A stretch of 64,000 nt of DNA from Streptococcus suis YS161 (GTDB lineage Bacteria > Bacillota > Bacilli > Lactobacillales > Streptococcaceae), in the NCBI RefSeq assembly GCF_002760245.1, contig NZ_ASCA01000033.1, positions 27,765 to 91,764 on the forward strand. The letters run 5' to 3'. Within the stretch, counting starts at the first letter, position 1. Each line of letters opens with the position of its first letter. The position numbers and the translations under genes were made by a program. The notes under the pieces were generated by a model. The model ran no database searches, was not told where the DNA came from, and saw nothing but the letters and a program-made list of their open reading frames with translations. Positions 34,196 to 42,938 of the stretch are shown one piece after another.

Positions 34196-36640
34196 TTATT
34201 CTGTCGTTTCAGTCGCTACTTTGAAAAAATCTTTGTATTTCAAAAGGTAGCCTTTTCCTGTGGATAGGTCATATTGGACCAGTTTGAGTTCTTCTGCGAC
34301 TGTTGCATCCCGTTCAACCTGCCCTACACGGTCCTTGTGGAGCACTTCCGTCAAGAGAGCGTAGTAAGGACTGACCTTGTTATTGGTCGTCTCCAGCATC
34401 AGTGCATTCATGTCGCTAGAGTTAACTAGCTCATAATTGTATTTCGCTGTATCAAAATTACTCCACACGAAATAATCTGTCTTGTACTGCGCACTTGGGT
34501 CCGTCACGAAGGCAGACTCTGGATATAAACCCGGTAGGTGGTCACCGTAAAAAACAACTGTCACTTTCTTATCCAAGGTCTTAAGCTGGTCTAGAAAATC
34601 CCTTGTTGCCTGATCCGTAAAGGATAGGAGGCGAACATAGCTGGTCAAGTTTTCATTTTCCTCAGCCGTGAAGCCCTCACCCGAAGCTGTAATACTTGCA
34701 GGCTCAGCAGAGTTCCACTGCACATGGTTTTGCATGGTAATGGCAGAAACGAATGTATTCGTTCCTGAACGTACCTGCTCCAAAATCAAGTCATAGGTCT
34801 TCTTGTCACTGACAAAATTCCCCTGATAATCCTCAGCCGTCACAGTAAGAGGATACTTGGCACTATTGAGAGTGTAGAATTGCTCAATCCCCAGCTGCTT
34901 ATAGATAGAATTTCGGTTGTAACTGGTATCGTAGTAAGGATGGATGGCGATACGATTATCTGCTGGATAGAGGTCGCTGATACTTGGCAACTTCTTCATA
35001 TTTGGTGCTACATCCAAATAGACTGACGAAATAGAAGAATTATAATTGTAAAATGGCAAACCACTATAAACCTGAAACTCAATATTGGCAGTCCCACCAC
35101 CAAAGTGGTCACTCTTCATCAAGCCACTGGTAGTCTGACTCATGATGTACTCAATATTTGGAAGGACATTTTGACTAAGGGTTACACCGGGAATCCGACG
35201 CGGGTCAGCCAAACTCTCACTAAGAATGTAGATTACCGTCTGGTCAGTCAATTGACCTGTCCGTTCTGCATTGATTTCCTCAGCCAAGGCGGTGTACTTC
35301 TTCACAATAGCCTTCATGGTCTTCTCAGAGTAATTTTCAGGCTTTTCCATACTGGTCTTGCTGAGCTGTTGCAACCAGAGGAAGGATAGGGTGCGATAGC
35401 GCGCCACAAAGGCATAACCCTTCCAGTCTACGTTACGCCAGTTATTGACCTGAGAAAGAATAGGAACCCAGCCAACAATCTTATGATCTTTCTCGTTGCG
35501 AATCGCCCAACCCATTCCCAAAATTAGGGAAACAATGACTGAAATTCCTGCCAGCCGTTTCCAGATGGATTTGACAATCTGTCCTTGGAAGTATTTCTTA
35601 TGAATTCGCCTGTAAACAAAGAATAGGATGACCAAAAAGACGAGCGATATTAAAACAATTCGCAGACTGATAAAGCTGAGAATCATCCCCATGTTTCCAA
35701 TCCATTTGAAATCGTTGGGGGTCATTGGCTCCGAACGGTAGCGGAATTTGAGAAAATTGGCCGCAATCAAGGTCACATTTAAAGCAGCAATAACAGCAAC
35801 TGATAAGATTTGACGGTTGATAACCAAGCTAATGATGACATTGAGGAAAAATAGACAGGCAATCTGGAAGACAATGGCTCCTGGAAAGAGGTGGCGTGTG
35901 AAATAAGAGCCCGTTCCCCCAGCCATAGAAGCCTGATAACCAATATGCGATAGCGTAGCCAGTGCCAAGCTGATAAAGAGCATACTGTGGACATTGGTCC
36001 GATTGTCCTTAAACTCTACAAATGCCTTATGAAGATAGCGAAGAAAAATGTAGGTCCCTATAAAATGAATGGGTGCAAACAAGGGTGTCTGACTAAAAAA
36101 TTCCACATAGGAGCCATTTTCAACCAAACTCTCATAATGGCTATCTTTCCAGTAAGAAATAGCCAACGGACTGAGTGAAAGTAAGCTGGTCAAGAGCAAA
36201 TAGCTATCAGGCACCAGATGACTGGCCGACCACTTGCTTAATGTATCTCGGATGCGACCATTCTTCCGCCACAAAAATGCCAACAATACTGGAAGAAGCA
36301 ACATCAATAGAAGTTCAAACTGAAAGAGATTATTACGGAAAATATTCCAGGGTTGATACTTCTTGGCATTGATTCGATAGACCAGATTGACAAGATATAG
36401 AAAAACTAGAAAATAGCCGACATACTTGGCAAAGGTTTTGGTCTTTACAAACTTCTCATATTTATTAAGCAAGACCAATACGTAAAAGGTAAAAATAAGA
36501 TAGGCAAGCAAGGGCAGAGGAATAAACCAAAGCGGAAAAGATACACCGCTTAGCAAGAGGGCCCGTCCCATCGCCAGCAAAACAGTCATGACCATGACCA
36601 GAATGAATTGCTTGCTTGCCTTGGGATTGATTTGTTTCAT
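34196..36640 (-). CDS. LTA-synthase-like sulfatase-fold membrane protein
   Basis: 814 aa. About nine to eleven hydrophobic segments fill residues 1-370; the extracellular catalytic domain follows, with ILSESLADP (metal-binding Glu), HFGGGTANIEFQVYSG (probable catalytic Thr) and FYGDHLPGLY (metal-binding Asp-His). By family it transfers phosphoglycerol-type groups onto envelope polymers. It is longer in the membrane part than classical LtaS, so the acceptor is uncertain. It lies 12 bases after a polytopic envelope protein, implying joint action. Confidence 0.85.
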   Translation of the reverse strand: MKQINPKASKQFILVMVMTVLLAMGRALLLSGVSFPLWFIPLPLLAYLIFTFYVLVLLNKYEKFVKTKTFAKYVGYFLVFLYLVNLVYRINAKKYQPWNIFRNNLFQFELLLMLLLPVLLAFLWRKNGRIRDTLSKWSASHLVPDSYLLLTSLLSLSPLAISYWKDSHYESLVENGSYVEFFSQTPLFAPIHFIGTYIFLRYLHKAFVEFKDNRTNVHSMLFISLALATLSHIGYQASMAGGTGSYFTRHLFPGAIVFQIACLFFLNVIISLVINRQILSVAVIAALNVTLIAANFLKFRYRSEPMTPNDFKWIGNMGMILSFISLRIVLISLVFLVILFFVYRRIHKKYFQGQIVKSIWKRLAGISVIVSLILGMGWAIRNEKDHKIVGWVPILSQVNNWRNVDWKGYAFVARYRTLSFLWLQQLSKTSMEKPENYSEKTMKAIVKKYTALAEEINAERTGQLTDQTVIYILSESLADPRRIPGVTLSQNVLPNIEYIMSQTTSGLMKSDHFGGGTANIEFQVYSGLPFYNYNSSISSVYLDVAPNMKKLPSISDLYPADNRIAIHPYYDTSYNRNSIYKQLGIEQFYTLNSAKYPLTVTAEDYQGNFVSDKKTYDLILEQVRSGTNTFVSAITMQNHVQWNSAEPASITASGEGFTAEENENLTSYVRLLSFTDQATRDFLDQLKTLDKKVTVVFYGDHLPGLYPESAFVTDPSAQYKTDYFVWSNFDTAKYNYELVNSSDMNALMLETTNNKVSPYYALLTEVLHKDRVGQVERDATVAEELKLVQYDLSTGKGYLLKYKDFFKVATETTE

Positions 36641-36652
36641 AACATTTCTCTC

Positions 36653-38383
36653 TTAGGAAAGATTTGATTTTCGGTAGGCAAAGACATAGTAAGTCAGCCA
36701 TAGTAGCCATCCAGTCAAACTGATAATGATAACTGGCCATAACCACCACTGTTGCTTGTAGGATAGGATAAGGGTATTCTGCCCTCTTTGGCTGGTAACC
36801 CTTGGCACACCAATAGTGGAAAGCTCCATTTCTTCTCTATCCAAGACTTGATCATTCAAAACGAGCTGACTATCTTGGTAGACAATGATTGGCACAGCAG
36901 TTTCTTCTGCTTCAGACGCCGTCCAAGTCACCACCAGCTGATTGCCATCAACTTCTTTGGTAAAGTCTTGATTTGGTAAAATCACTTGGTCACGATAGGT
37001 AAAATAGGTATTATCCGACTCTTCATTGGTCATATGTTCCGTTCTATCTGACAAGTCTGGTACATAGTCTGGCGTTGATTTCTGAGCAATGTGGATAAAT
37101 TCGCCCAAGTCTTTAGAATGGAAAGAAGCCCGTAACTCTTCCGTTGTACCGTACAGAGTCGTATGAATGCGTTTTTGCAGGAAGGTATCGCTGTAGTAAT
37201 GCCCATTGATTTCCTTAAAACTTTCATTCCAAAGGAAACCAACCGAAACAAGCAAGGAAGCAAGAGCCACACCTGAAAAGATTTTCTGCAGTTTTTCGGA
37301 CAAGCCTGACACCTGGACCCCTACGACTGCCAGTAAAAGAGCATTAGCGTAGAGGAAAAAGCGGAAGGGAAATTGAATCAATTCGACAAGTGTAATTCCT
37401 TTCCCTGCAAATAACTGCCAAGGGAAGAGGTTGGTTGATAAGATCAAAAACACTGCGTAGGACAGAGCAAGACCACCCAGAACCAGCGATTGTTTCTTCC
37501 AATTTTTCACCAAGAAATAGAGATAGATTCCAAAGAAAATTGGCAATGGGTATGGATAGTATAAGAAAGCTGTTTTGAGCCAGGTTACGGTATTGAGGAC
37601 AAACTTCTTGTTAACAAATGGTGGCACCAAAGTGTTGGTCGCGTTGATATAAATAAGTGGCAACCAGATGTTGATTGTCAGAAGCAAGAAAATGCCTACC
37701 GAAAGGGCTACTTGTCCAATAATCTTCATTTTTTGGTCTGATTTCCACCAACCAATAAGGAAGAGTACACCATAGGCAATGACCAAGAACAAGGTCGATA
37801 GCATATGAACCTGCAACATGAGCCCTACCGCTCCTGCCATGAGGAATATCGGTACTTTTTTAGTCTGTAAGAAACGAACCGCAGGAATCAAACAAAGCGG
37901 AAAGAGAGCCACTCCCCAGCTGGTAAATCCTTGGGTCGCCCACCAATACTGAATGGAGTAGGTGGTTACAAAGAAGAGGGACAAGAGGATAGAATGAGCA
38001 TATTTGACCTTGACCTCACGCATGAGGAAATAGAGGGAGGTCGCACTCAGAGTTCCCAAGAGAAGATTGGATAAAATCTGATAGCGGAACCAGGTCCCAC
38101 TTAAGAGTACCAAGGCTCCCTGTAGATAGGCAAAATAAGGTCCATAGAGAGCATTGACAATCCGTCCTGACTGCTGATAGCCATACAAACTGATAATATA
38201 GGAGAAATTGCCCTCCTTCATCTGCATAGCCGCATCATAGAAACGATTGTAGTGGAAAATCAAGTCCGCACCTGTCACCATGCCCTTGGTGAGCAAGTGG
38301 GGAACCAACAATAATAAAGAAAAGCCCACAAATAGGCCTAGGGCTACTAAATGGGGATGCTTTTTCAGCATAGTTTTCAACAT
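36653..38383 (-). CDS. Polytopic membrane protein, YfhO/GT-C glycosyltransferase-like
   Basis: 576 aa with about 12 membrane helices and an extracellular stretch near residues 400-530. An early HFYNRFYDAA-type segment (LIFHYNRFYDAAMQMKEGNF) and GYQQSGRIVNALYGPY resemble YfhO-like membrane proteins involved in glycosylating wall polymers. The start at 38383 follows AAGGT; the open frame continues 27 codons upstream through a terminator hairpin. Its leader carries a consensus promoter and an attenuator-like terminator. Confidence 0.75.
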   Translation of the reverse strand: MLKTMLKKHPHLVALGLFVGFSLLLLVPHLLTKGMVTGADLIFHYNRFYDAAMQMKEGNFSYIISLYGYQQSGRIVNALYGPYFAYLQGALVLLSGTWFRYQILSNLLLGTLSATSLYFLMREVKVKYAHSILLSLFFVTTYSIQYWWATQGFTSWGVALFPLCLIPAVRFLQTKKVPIFLMAGAVGLMLQVHMLSTLFLVIAYGVLFLIGWWKSDQKMKIIGQVALSVGIFLLLTINIWLPLIYINATNTLVPPFVNKKFVLNTVTWLKTAFLYYPYPLPIFFGIYLYFLVKNWKKQSLVLGGLALSYAVFLILSTNLFPWQLFAGKGITLVELIQFPFRFFLYANALLLAVVGVQVSGLSEKLQKIFSGVALASLLVSVGFLWNESFKEINGHYYSDTFLQKRIHTTLYGTTEELRASFHSKDLGEFIHIAQKSTPDYVPDLSDRTEHMTNEESDNTYFTYRDQVILPNQDFTKEVDGNQLVVTWTASEAEETAVPIIVYQDSQLVLNDQVLDREEMELSTIGVPRVTSQRGQNTLILSYKQQWWLWPVIIISLTGWLLWLTYYVFAYRKSNLS

Positions 38384-38397
38384 ATAGATACCTTCAT

Positions 38398-38420
38398 AAA
38401 AAAAGAGGGAAACCCTCTCT
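38398..38420 (-). terminator. Attenuator-like terminator in the leader of the YfhO-like gene
   Basis: On the minus strand AGAGGG-TTT-CCCTCT is followed by TTTTTTT, ending about 9 bases before the ribosome site. It lies about 55 bases after the predicted transcription start, so it cannot serve the upstream rsmA, which has its own terminator further upstream. Confidence 0.8.
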
Positions 38421-38480
38421 TGTTTTTGTAAATATTCTGCCAATTTGCAGACAATATTTTTCAAAAGTTAGTCACATTTC

Positions 38481-38509
38481 AGTATAGCAAGCTTTCCACC
38501 CACTGTCAA
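38481..38509 (-). promoter_or_regulatory. Consensus promoter of the YfhO-like/LTA-synthase-like operon
   Basis: On the minus strand TTGACA (38504-38509) and TATACT (38481-38486) are separated by exactly 17 bases, with a TG just before the -10. Confidence 0.85.
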
Positions 38510-38540
38510 CGAACAAGGCAAATAGGAAAACAATTTTCCA

Positions 38541-38580
38541 TTAAAATAAATATTGATTGCAGATTTCTCCGCAATCAATA
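38541..38580 (-). terminator. Probable terminator of rsmA
   Basis: TATTGATTGC and GCAATCAATA form a 10-bp stem; the sequence after it on the minus strand is AT-rich (TTTATTTTAA). Confidence 0.65.
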
Positions 38581-38585
38581 CTTGC

Positions 38586-39458
38586 TTATAAGCCAACTTC
38601 CTGGAGGCTGTCAGACAAACGCGCGAAGTCAGCCATAGAAAGTGCTTCTCCACGGACACTGGCTTCCAGCTCTGCCATGCCAAGTGCCTGCGTCAGCTTG
38701 TCCTTGACTTCTTCGGACTTGCCGAAATGGTTGGTCAGGTTGTTCCATAGGGTCTTGCGGCGGTGCACAAAGCTGGCCTTGGACACTCGAAAGAAGAAAT
38801 CTTCGTCCTTGACGCTCACCAGAGGTTGCTCGCGGCGGACCATTTTGAGAATGGCGGAGTCCACGTTTGGTGCGGGCACAAAGACGGTGCGAGGCACGAT
38901 GAAGGCCACCTTGGCAGTCATGTAGTACTGGACCGCAATAGACAGGCTACCGTAGGCCTTGGTGTTTGGCTCGGCAGAAATGCGGTCAGCCACCTCTCGC
39001 TGCATCATGACCACGAACTCGCTGAAGGGAATCTTGCTCTCAATCAGGTGCATGAGGATAGGGGTAGTGATGTAGTAAGGCAGGTTGGCCACGACCTTAA
39101 TCGGCAGGTCAGGATTTTTGAAATTCTGAATCTGGGTCTGCAGGTCGGTCTTTAGGATGTCTTGGTTGACCACGGTCACATTGTCAAAGCGACCCAAGGT
39201 GTCCGCCAAAATCGGAATCAGGCGGTCATCAATCTCAAAAGCCATGACCTCAGCAGCATTTTCCGCCAAAAACTCGGTCAAGGCCCCGATGCCGGGTCCA
39301 ATCTCGATGACATTGACATCTTGGTCAATCTCTGCCGTGTCCACAATCTTCTGCAAAATATTGGTATCGGTCAAAAAGTTCTGACCAAATGATTTCTTAA
39401 AGGTAAACCCGTGGCGTTCCAGGACGGCACGAGTAACGTTTTTGTCTGCGATTCTCAT
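38586..39458 (-). CDS. rsmA: 16S rRNA dimethyladenosine transferase RsmA/KsgA
   Basis: 290 aa. The SAM-binding motif [19 protein letters not shown], acidic EIDDRLI and the catalytic VANLPYYIT are present, with VGLGAM-like basic C-terminus. It dimethylates two adenines near the 3' end of 16S rRNA during 30S assembly. In other streptococci it lies between rnmV and rsgA; here it is separated from both by inserted genes. Confidence 0.95.
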   Translation of the reverse strand: MRIADKNVTRAVLERHGFTFKKSFGQNFLTDTNILQKIVDTAEIDQDVNVIEIGPGIGALTEFLAENAAEVMAFEIDDRLIPILADTLGRFDNVTVVNQDILKTDLQTQIQNFKNPDLPIKVVANLPYYITTPILMHLIESKIPFSEFVVMMQREVADRISAEPNTKAYGSLSIAVQYYMTAKVAFIVPRTVFVPAPNVDSAILKMVRREQPLVSVKDEDFFFRVSKASFVHRRKTLWNNLTNHFGKSEEVKDKLTQALGMAELEASVRGEALSMADFARLSDSLQEVGL

Positions 39459-39480
39459 GTGTGTTCTTTCTATACTACAT

Positions 39481-40647
39481 TTATAACCAAGTGCAATAAT
39501 AAATCATTTTTGAATTAGGGTCCTCAGTTATAATGTTAAAACATTTTTGATTTAAAATTAAATCAATTACAACTTCTTTGTGTGGATGCCGATATCTGTT
39601 GTTTTTTCCGGCTGATACAAAGTAAGTTGCGTGATTCATTTTCTTTCTAAACCCCTCATTATAATTATATTTTGATCCGTGATGAGGGATTTGAACAAGG
39701 CTTATATTTCTAAAATACTTAGAATAAACAACTTCAATAGAATTCCATTTTTGTTTACAACTGACCCACTTATTTTTATTCTTACTGTATTTACCAGCTT
39801 CATAGTCACCTGTATAAAGACAACCATTGAGAGCTAAACTTCTTTCATTTATCGGATAAATCAAACATTTCCAATTGTACCTACAATAAGGTCTATAGCA
39901 ACACCTAAAATAAGAACTATCTCTTGTTCCCGAATATAACGTCATTGAATTTACATTTAAACTTCCAGGAACTTTATAATAAGCTTTTTTTAGCGCAGAT
40001 CTATCTGTATTTGTTCCTAGCTGCCATAAATCTATTAATTTTTGTAAGTCAACTTCTCCCTTTGAATCTAAAATACTCATGCTTAGATTCAATCTTTTTA
40101 GCTCTGCATCCAGGATTTGTTTTCTCATATCCTCGCGAAAATTATGCGGAAGATAAATCCATTCAAATGTTCCGTGATTACTACCAAGTATTACTTGAGA
40201 TACTTCTATTGCTCTATTTTCACTATTTGCATCTTCAGAAATTGGATGTAATTGTACCTCTATGCCCCCCTCTAACTCTCGAATACTATTCCCATCACTA
40301 TTTATAAATTGAGTTAAAAATTGAGATTGAGGATTTATGAGGTTTCTTAACCTATAAAATTGCTTTGCTCGATTGGTTATTAAAGGAAAGAATAGATTCT
40401 TAACGCGACAATAGTCTAATAAAAATTTCAAACCATTCACATGGTCATCATCTAGATGAGATATAAATACAGCGTGAATTGTCTCTCCTTTATTTAAGTT
40501 AGATTTTATTTGAGTCTCCACATAAGTTACATCAGTAGCTGAACCACAATCATATATAACTCTATATTCGTTTCCTCTCAATCTCAAAGTTTCTAAATAA
40601 AAAGCACCTTGACCAACTGGTAAAATTTCTCTCTTAACGAAATTCAT
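39481..40647 (-). CDS. Metallo-beta-lactamase-fold hydrolase, AT-rich orphan
   Basis: 388 aa. The motif [10 protein letters not shown] is the HxxxDH metal site of the MBL fold; further likely ligands are in LYTGDYEAG and [10 protein letters not shown]. The region between (about 90-260) is unlike classical beta-lactamases. The start at 40647 is set by AGGAGG 9 bases upstream. Base composition is clearly richer in A and T than rsmA next to it, and it lies with toxin-antitoxin genes, both signs of acquisition. Substrate unknown; related orphans are sometimes found in defence loci, but nothing here proves that. Confidence 0.75.
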   Translation of the reverse strand: MNFVKREILPVGQGAFYLETLRLRGNEYRVIYDCGSATDVTYVETQIKSNLNKGETIHAVFISHLDDDHVNGLKFLLDYCRVKNLFFPLITNRAKQFYRLRNLINPQSQFLTQFINSDGNSIRELEGGIEVQLHPISEDANSENRAIEVSQVILGSNHGTFEWIYLPHNFREDMRKQILDAELKRLNLSMSILDSKGEVDLQKLIDLWQLGTNTDRSALKKAYYKVPGSLNVNSMTLYSGTRDSSYFRCCYRPYCRYNWKCLIYPINERSLALNGCLYTGDYEAGKYSKNKNKWVSCKQKWNSIEVVYSKYFRNISLVQIPHHGSKYNYNEGFRKKMNHATYFVSAGKNNRYRHPHKEVVIDLILNQKCFNIITEDPNSKMIYYCTWL

Positions 40648-40714
40648 TAGTAGCATCCTCCTATTTAGGTTCGTTTTATTAAATTATGTATGTAATCGTC
40701 GACATCTCTCCCCC

Positions 40715-40810
40715 TCACTTCAACAACTTCACATAGTCACTCTTAGTCACAAAGAGATGACCGACACGAACTTCGTTGTTCACCACACGATAAAGGGCAT
40801 TCCGATCTTT
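40715..40810 (-). pseudogene. C-terminal remnant of a RelE/ParE-type toxin
   Basis: The minus strand encodes KDRNALYRVVNNEVRVGHLF and then VTKSDYVKLLK before a TGA. This closely matches the end of the intact toxin at 41866-42195 (ALYRVVEKEVRVGHLFATKS onward). The fragment has no start and begins exactly at the stop codon of the YoeB toxin gene, suggesting recombination between toxin genes. Confidence 0.75.
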
Positions 40811-41066
40811 ACTTATAATGATCCTTTAGCGACAGGATGCACAACCGATCAGCCTCCACCATATAAATCAACCGATTTTCCGCATCAATCCTTCTTGACC
40901 AGGCACCTTGATAATCATACTTCAAAGGTTCTGGTTTGGCAATACCTTCAAAAGGATGTCGCTGCATATCCTTGATAATCTTATTGATTCTCTTCAGTGT
41001 TTTCTTATCCTGACCTTGCCAATAAAGATAGTCTTCCCAGGCATCCTCTGTAAAATGGATTCCCAT
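40809..41066 (-). CDS. yoeB: YoeB/Txe-family mRNA interferase toxin
   Basis: 85 aa. The sequence has the family pattern AWEDYLYWQ, KRINKIIKDMQRHPFEGIGK-like and WSRRIDAENRLIYMV, with catalytic Glu, Arg, His and terminal Tyr present. It cleaves mRNA at ribosomes when freed from its antitoxin. It follows the antitoxin gene by 1 base. Confidence 0.9.
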   Translation of the reverse strand: MGIHFTEDAWEDYLYWQGQDKKTLKRINKIIKDMQRHPFEGIAKPEPLKYDYQGAWSRRIDAENRLIYMVEADRLCILSLKDHYK

Positions 41067-41067
41067 G

Positions 41068-41328
41068 CTACTCTGCCTCTATCAGGTTTCGTTCTTGGGT
41101 TTGTCCCGCTTTGACTTGAGCCATACCACGCAAGACTTTCTGAGATAGGTAGGCGTTCCGGGCAACAGCAAGGGTTTCTTGTAAGCTATCCCACTCACTC
41201 TTTGAGAGTACAACAATATCTTCCTCTGGATTTTTATTAACCACAACCAAAGGCTCAAACTCATCATTGACCTTTTTCATATAGTCCTTTAAGTGGTTTC
41301 GAAAATGGGAATACATAATAGCTTCCAT
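41068..41328 (-). CDS. yefM: YefM/Phd-family antitoxin
   Basis: 86 aa starting MEAIMYSHFRNHLKDYMKKV, with the family segments VVVNKNPEEDIVVLSKSEWDSLQET. The N-terminal half binds DNA and the C-terminal half should neutralise YoeB. GAGAGG is 9 bases before the chosen ATG. Confidence 0.9.
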   Translation of the reverse strand: MEAIMYSHFRNHLKDYMKKVNDEFEPLVVVNKNPEEDIVVLSKSEWDSLQETLAVARNAYLSQKVLRGMAQVKAGQTQERNLIEAE

Positions 41329-41357
41329 AAGCAATACCTCTCATCATTTCTAGCCTC

Positions 41358-41386
41358 ACTATAGCACAGAAAAAAAGAGTTGTCAA
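41358..41386 (-). promoter_or_regulatory. Promoter of yefM-yoeB, sharing bases with a terminator
   Basis: On the minus strand TTGACA (41381-41386) and TATAGT (41358-41363) are 17 bases apart. The -35 lies in the distal arm region of the terminator hairpin at 41370-41405. Confidence 0.8.
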
Positions 41387-41405
41387 ACTTATTGTACAAC
41401 TCTTT
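41370..41405 (-). terminator. Terminator of the Nudix gene
   Basis: AAAGAGTTGT and ACAACTCTTT form a 10-bp stem followed by a T run on the minus strand; it overlaps the stop codon region of the gene at 41404. Confidence 0.85.
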
Positions 41406-41859
41406 AGCGATTCTCCACCTTCCACTCGCCGTCTTCAAACCAGTAAAAATTCTCCGTCAGCTGTGGTTGTTCAAAGATTTCCAACATGGATTCAAAACCG
41501 TCTGCCAGCTGAACATCCCTCAGCTCCGCACAGTCAATCCAGAAAACCTCTCCCTCATCTGAAGATTGGAGAACTCCTGCAAACTGGCTAGTTTTGTAGC
41601 AAAATACTAGATAACGATAGTGGTCAGTAGGATCCGTCCAGTTTTGAATGCCACAGAGTTCGAGATTGAATACTGTCAAACCTGTTTCTTCTTTGACCTC
41701 ACGAATGACAGAGGAAATAATTGACTCATTTGGCTCGACATGGCCCCCAGGGAAAGTCACACCAGGCCACTTTTCAGATTTCCTATCCTGGACCAACACC
41801 CGCTGACCGTCTGTAATCATGCACATATTGGTTAGGATGACTTGCTCTGTTCTACTCAT
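41404..41859 (-). CDS. Nudix hydrolase, MutT/8-oxo-dGTP-like
   Basis: 151 aa with the complete Nudix box GGHVEPNESIISSVIREVKE followed by ETGL. The N-terminal segment RTEQVILTNMCMITDGQRVL is like streptococcal 8-oxo-dGTP diphosphatases. The substrate is not proven. It lies between two toxin-antitoxin modules, 6 bases after the toxin gene upstream. Confidence 0.85.
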   Translation of the reverse strand: MSRTEQVILTNMCMITDGQRVLVQDRKSEKWPGVTFPGGHVEPNESIISSVIREVKEETGLTVFNLELCGIQNWTDPTDHYRYLVFCYKTSQFAGVLQSSDEGEVFWIDCAELRDVQLADGFESMLEIFEQPQLTENFYWFEDGEWKVENR

Positions 41860-41865
41860 ACTCTC

Positions 41866-42195
41866 TCACTTCAACAACTTAAGATAATCACTCTTGGTCG
41901 CAAAAAGGTGACCAACTCGCACTTCTTTTTCAACCACACGATAGAGTGCAATGTAGTCTTTTCCAATAACGTAACCTCGGGTCAGATGTGGCGGGTCTAT
42001 CTGCTTACCAAAACGGTTATCGGCGTTAAAGCCACGTTCAGGAAAAATTTGCAAACTCTCCAAAGCTTCGATAATCACCCCAATTCGTCTTTTGGCAATT
42101 TCTTCTGAGAACTGTTCCGAGAAATAGGCGTAAATAGCTGCCAATTCCTTCTCCACTGCTGGAGCAAGTATCACTGAATAAGACTCAAATTCCAT
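41866..42195 (-). CDS. RelE/ParE-family toxin
   Basis: 109 aa from the ATG at 42195, which overlaps the antitoxin end by 11 bases. Features: APAVEKELAAIYAYFSEQFS and the C-terminal beta segment DYIALYRVVEKEVRVGHLF. It is probably an mRNA interferase or gyrase inhibitor; RelE and ParE cannot be separated confidently by eye. Start choice: the GTG five codons earlier has no better ribosome site. Confidence 0.82.
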   Translation of the reverse strand: MEFESYSVILAPAVEKELAAIYAYFSEQFSEEIAKRRIGVIIEALESLQIFPERGFNADNRFGKQIDPPHLTRGYVIGKDYIALYRVVEKEVRVGHLFATKSDYLKLLK

Positions 42196-42472
42196 ACTTC
42201 TCTTTGACACGCTCTAGGCTGATCCCGTGACCTGCCTCAATCGCCTGTTGGTTTTCCTGGATTTCCTTTTGAAGTTGTAAAAACAACTCTTCTCTTTCCA
42301 ACTCTTCTTCAGTCAGAATGGGCAACTCATTTTTTACAGCAATGTTTTGCAAAAAGAGATTGAAACCAGCAGTCAAATCCAACTGGTTCATAGCAAATAT
42401 TTCCTTGGCTTTTTCCAAAAGTCTGGAGTCAGTTTTGAAATTTACTTGGGCATCTTTTTTTATAGTTATCAA
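42185..42472 (-). CDS. RelB/DinJ-family antitoxin
   Basis: 95 aa with a ribbon-helix-helix N-terminus (VNFKTDSRLLEKAKEIFAMN, LDLTAGFNLFLQNIAV) as in RelB/DinJ, and an acidic C-terminal helix that would bind the toxin. The start is TTG at 42472, preceded by AGGAGG about 9 bases upstream. An extended -10 (TGT-TACAAT) lies further upstream. Confidence 0.85.
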   Translation of the reverse strand: MITIKKDAQVNFKTDSRLLEKAKEIFAMNQLDLTAGFNLFLQNIAVKNELPILTEEELEREELFLQLQKEIQENQQAIEAGHGISLERVKEKYGI

Positions 42473-42569
42473 TCTAGTCCACCTCCTAGTTTTCTATATT
42501 GTAACATGAATATATCTCAGTAGCAATCTTCAAAAAAGCAGAAATAGTAACATTTCCGTTCTAGATTGT

Positions 42570-42938
42570 CTATCTCCCCAAATCATCAAAATAATAGAGA
42601 TTCAAAAATTCTTCCTCAGTAACTAGACGTTCAAAATTGTAAAACCAGCGATAGACTTCCACGGCTGGGCCATCAAACTCTACCCTGTCGTCCATTTCTT
42701 GCACACCGGCAATATGAAACAAACGGCTCTGCTTCCAAATACCATCCGCATTGACATAGCCATCTTCAACTAAACCACGCAAATAGGCTGCTAGTTTGTT
42801 CTTATCAACCTGTTCATCCTCCCAAACAAGGACATCAGCCGGCAGCAAGTAGGTCACTTCTTCATAAGATGAATAATTTTCATAAGAAGGTTCAAACTCG
42901 TTTTTTACCAAGCACTTAACAGCGTAGACCCTATCCAT
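42570..42938 (-). CDS. Hypothetical protein next to rnmV
   Basis: 122 aa starting MDRVYAVKCLVKNEFEPSYE, acidic and aromatic-rich, with no signal peptide or membrane helix. GGAGAG lies before the ATG, and it overlaps rnmV by 8 bases, so it is coupled to it. No family recognised. Confidence 0.6.
   Translation of the reverse strand: MDRVYAVKCLVKNEFEPSYENYSSYEEVTYLLPADVLVWEDEQVDKNKLAAYLRGLVEDGYVNADGIWKQSRLFHIAGVQEMDDRVEFDGPAVEVYRWFYNFERLVTEEEFLNLYYFDDLGR

Noticed and set aside
38384..38464. A 27-codon N-terminal extension of the YfhO-like protein
   Set aside because: It would be coded by the leader with its terminator hairpin; the internal ATG has a ribosome site and begins the membrane-protein sequence.
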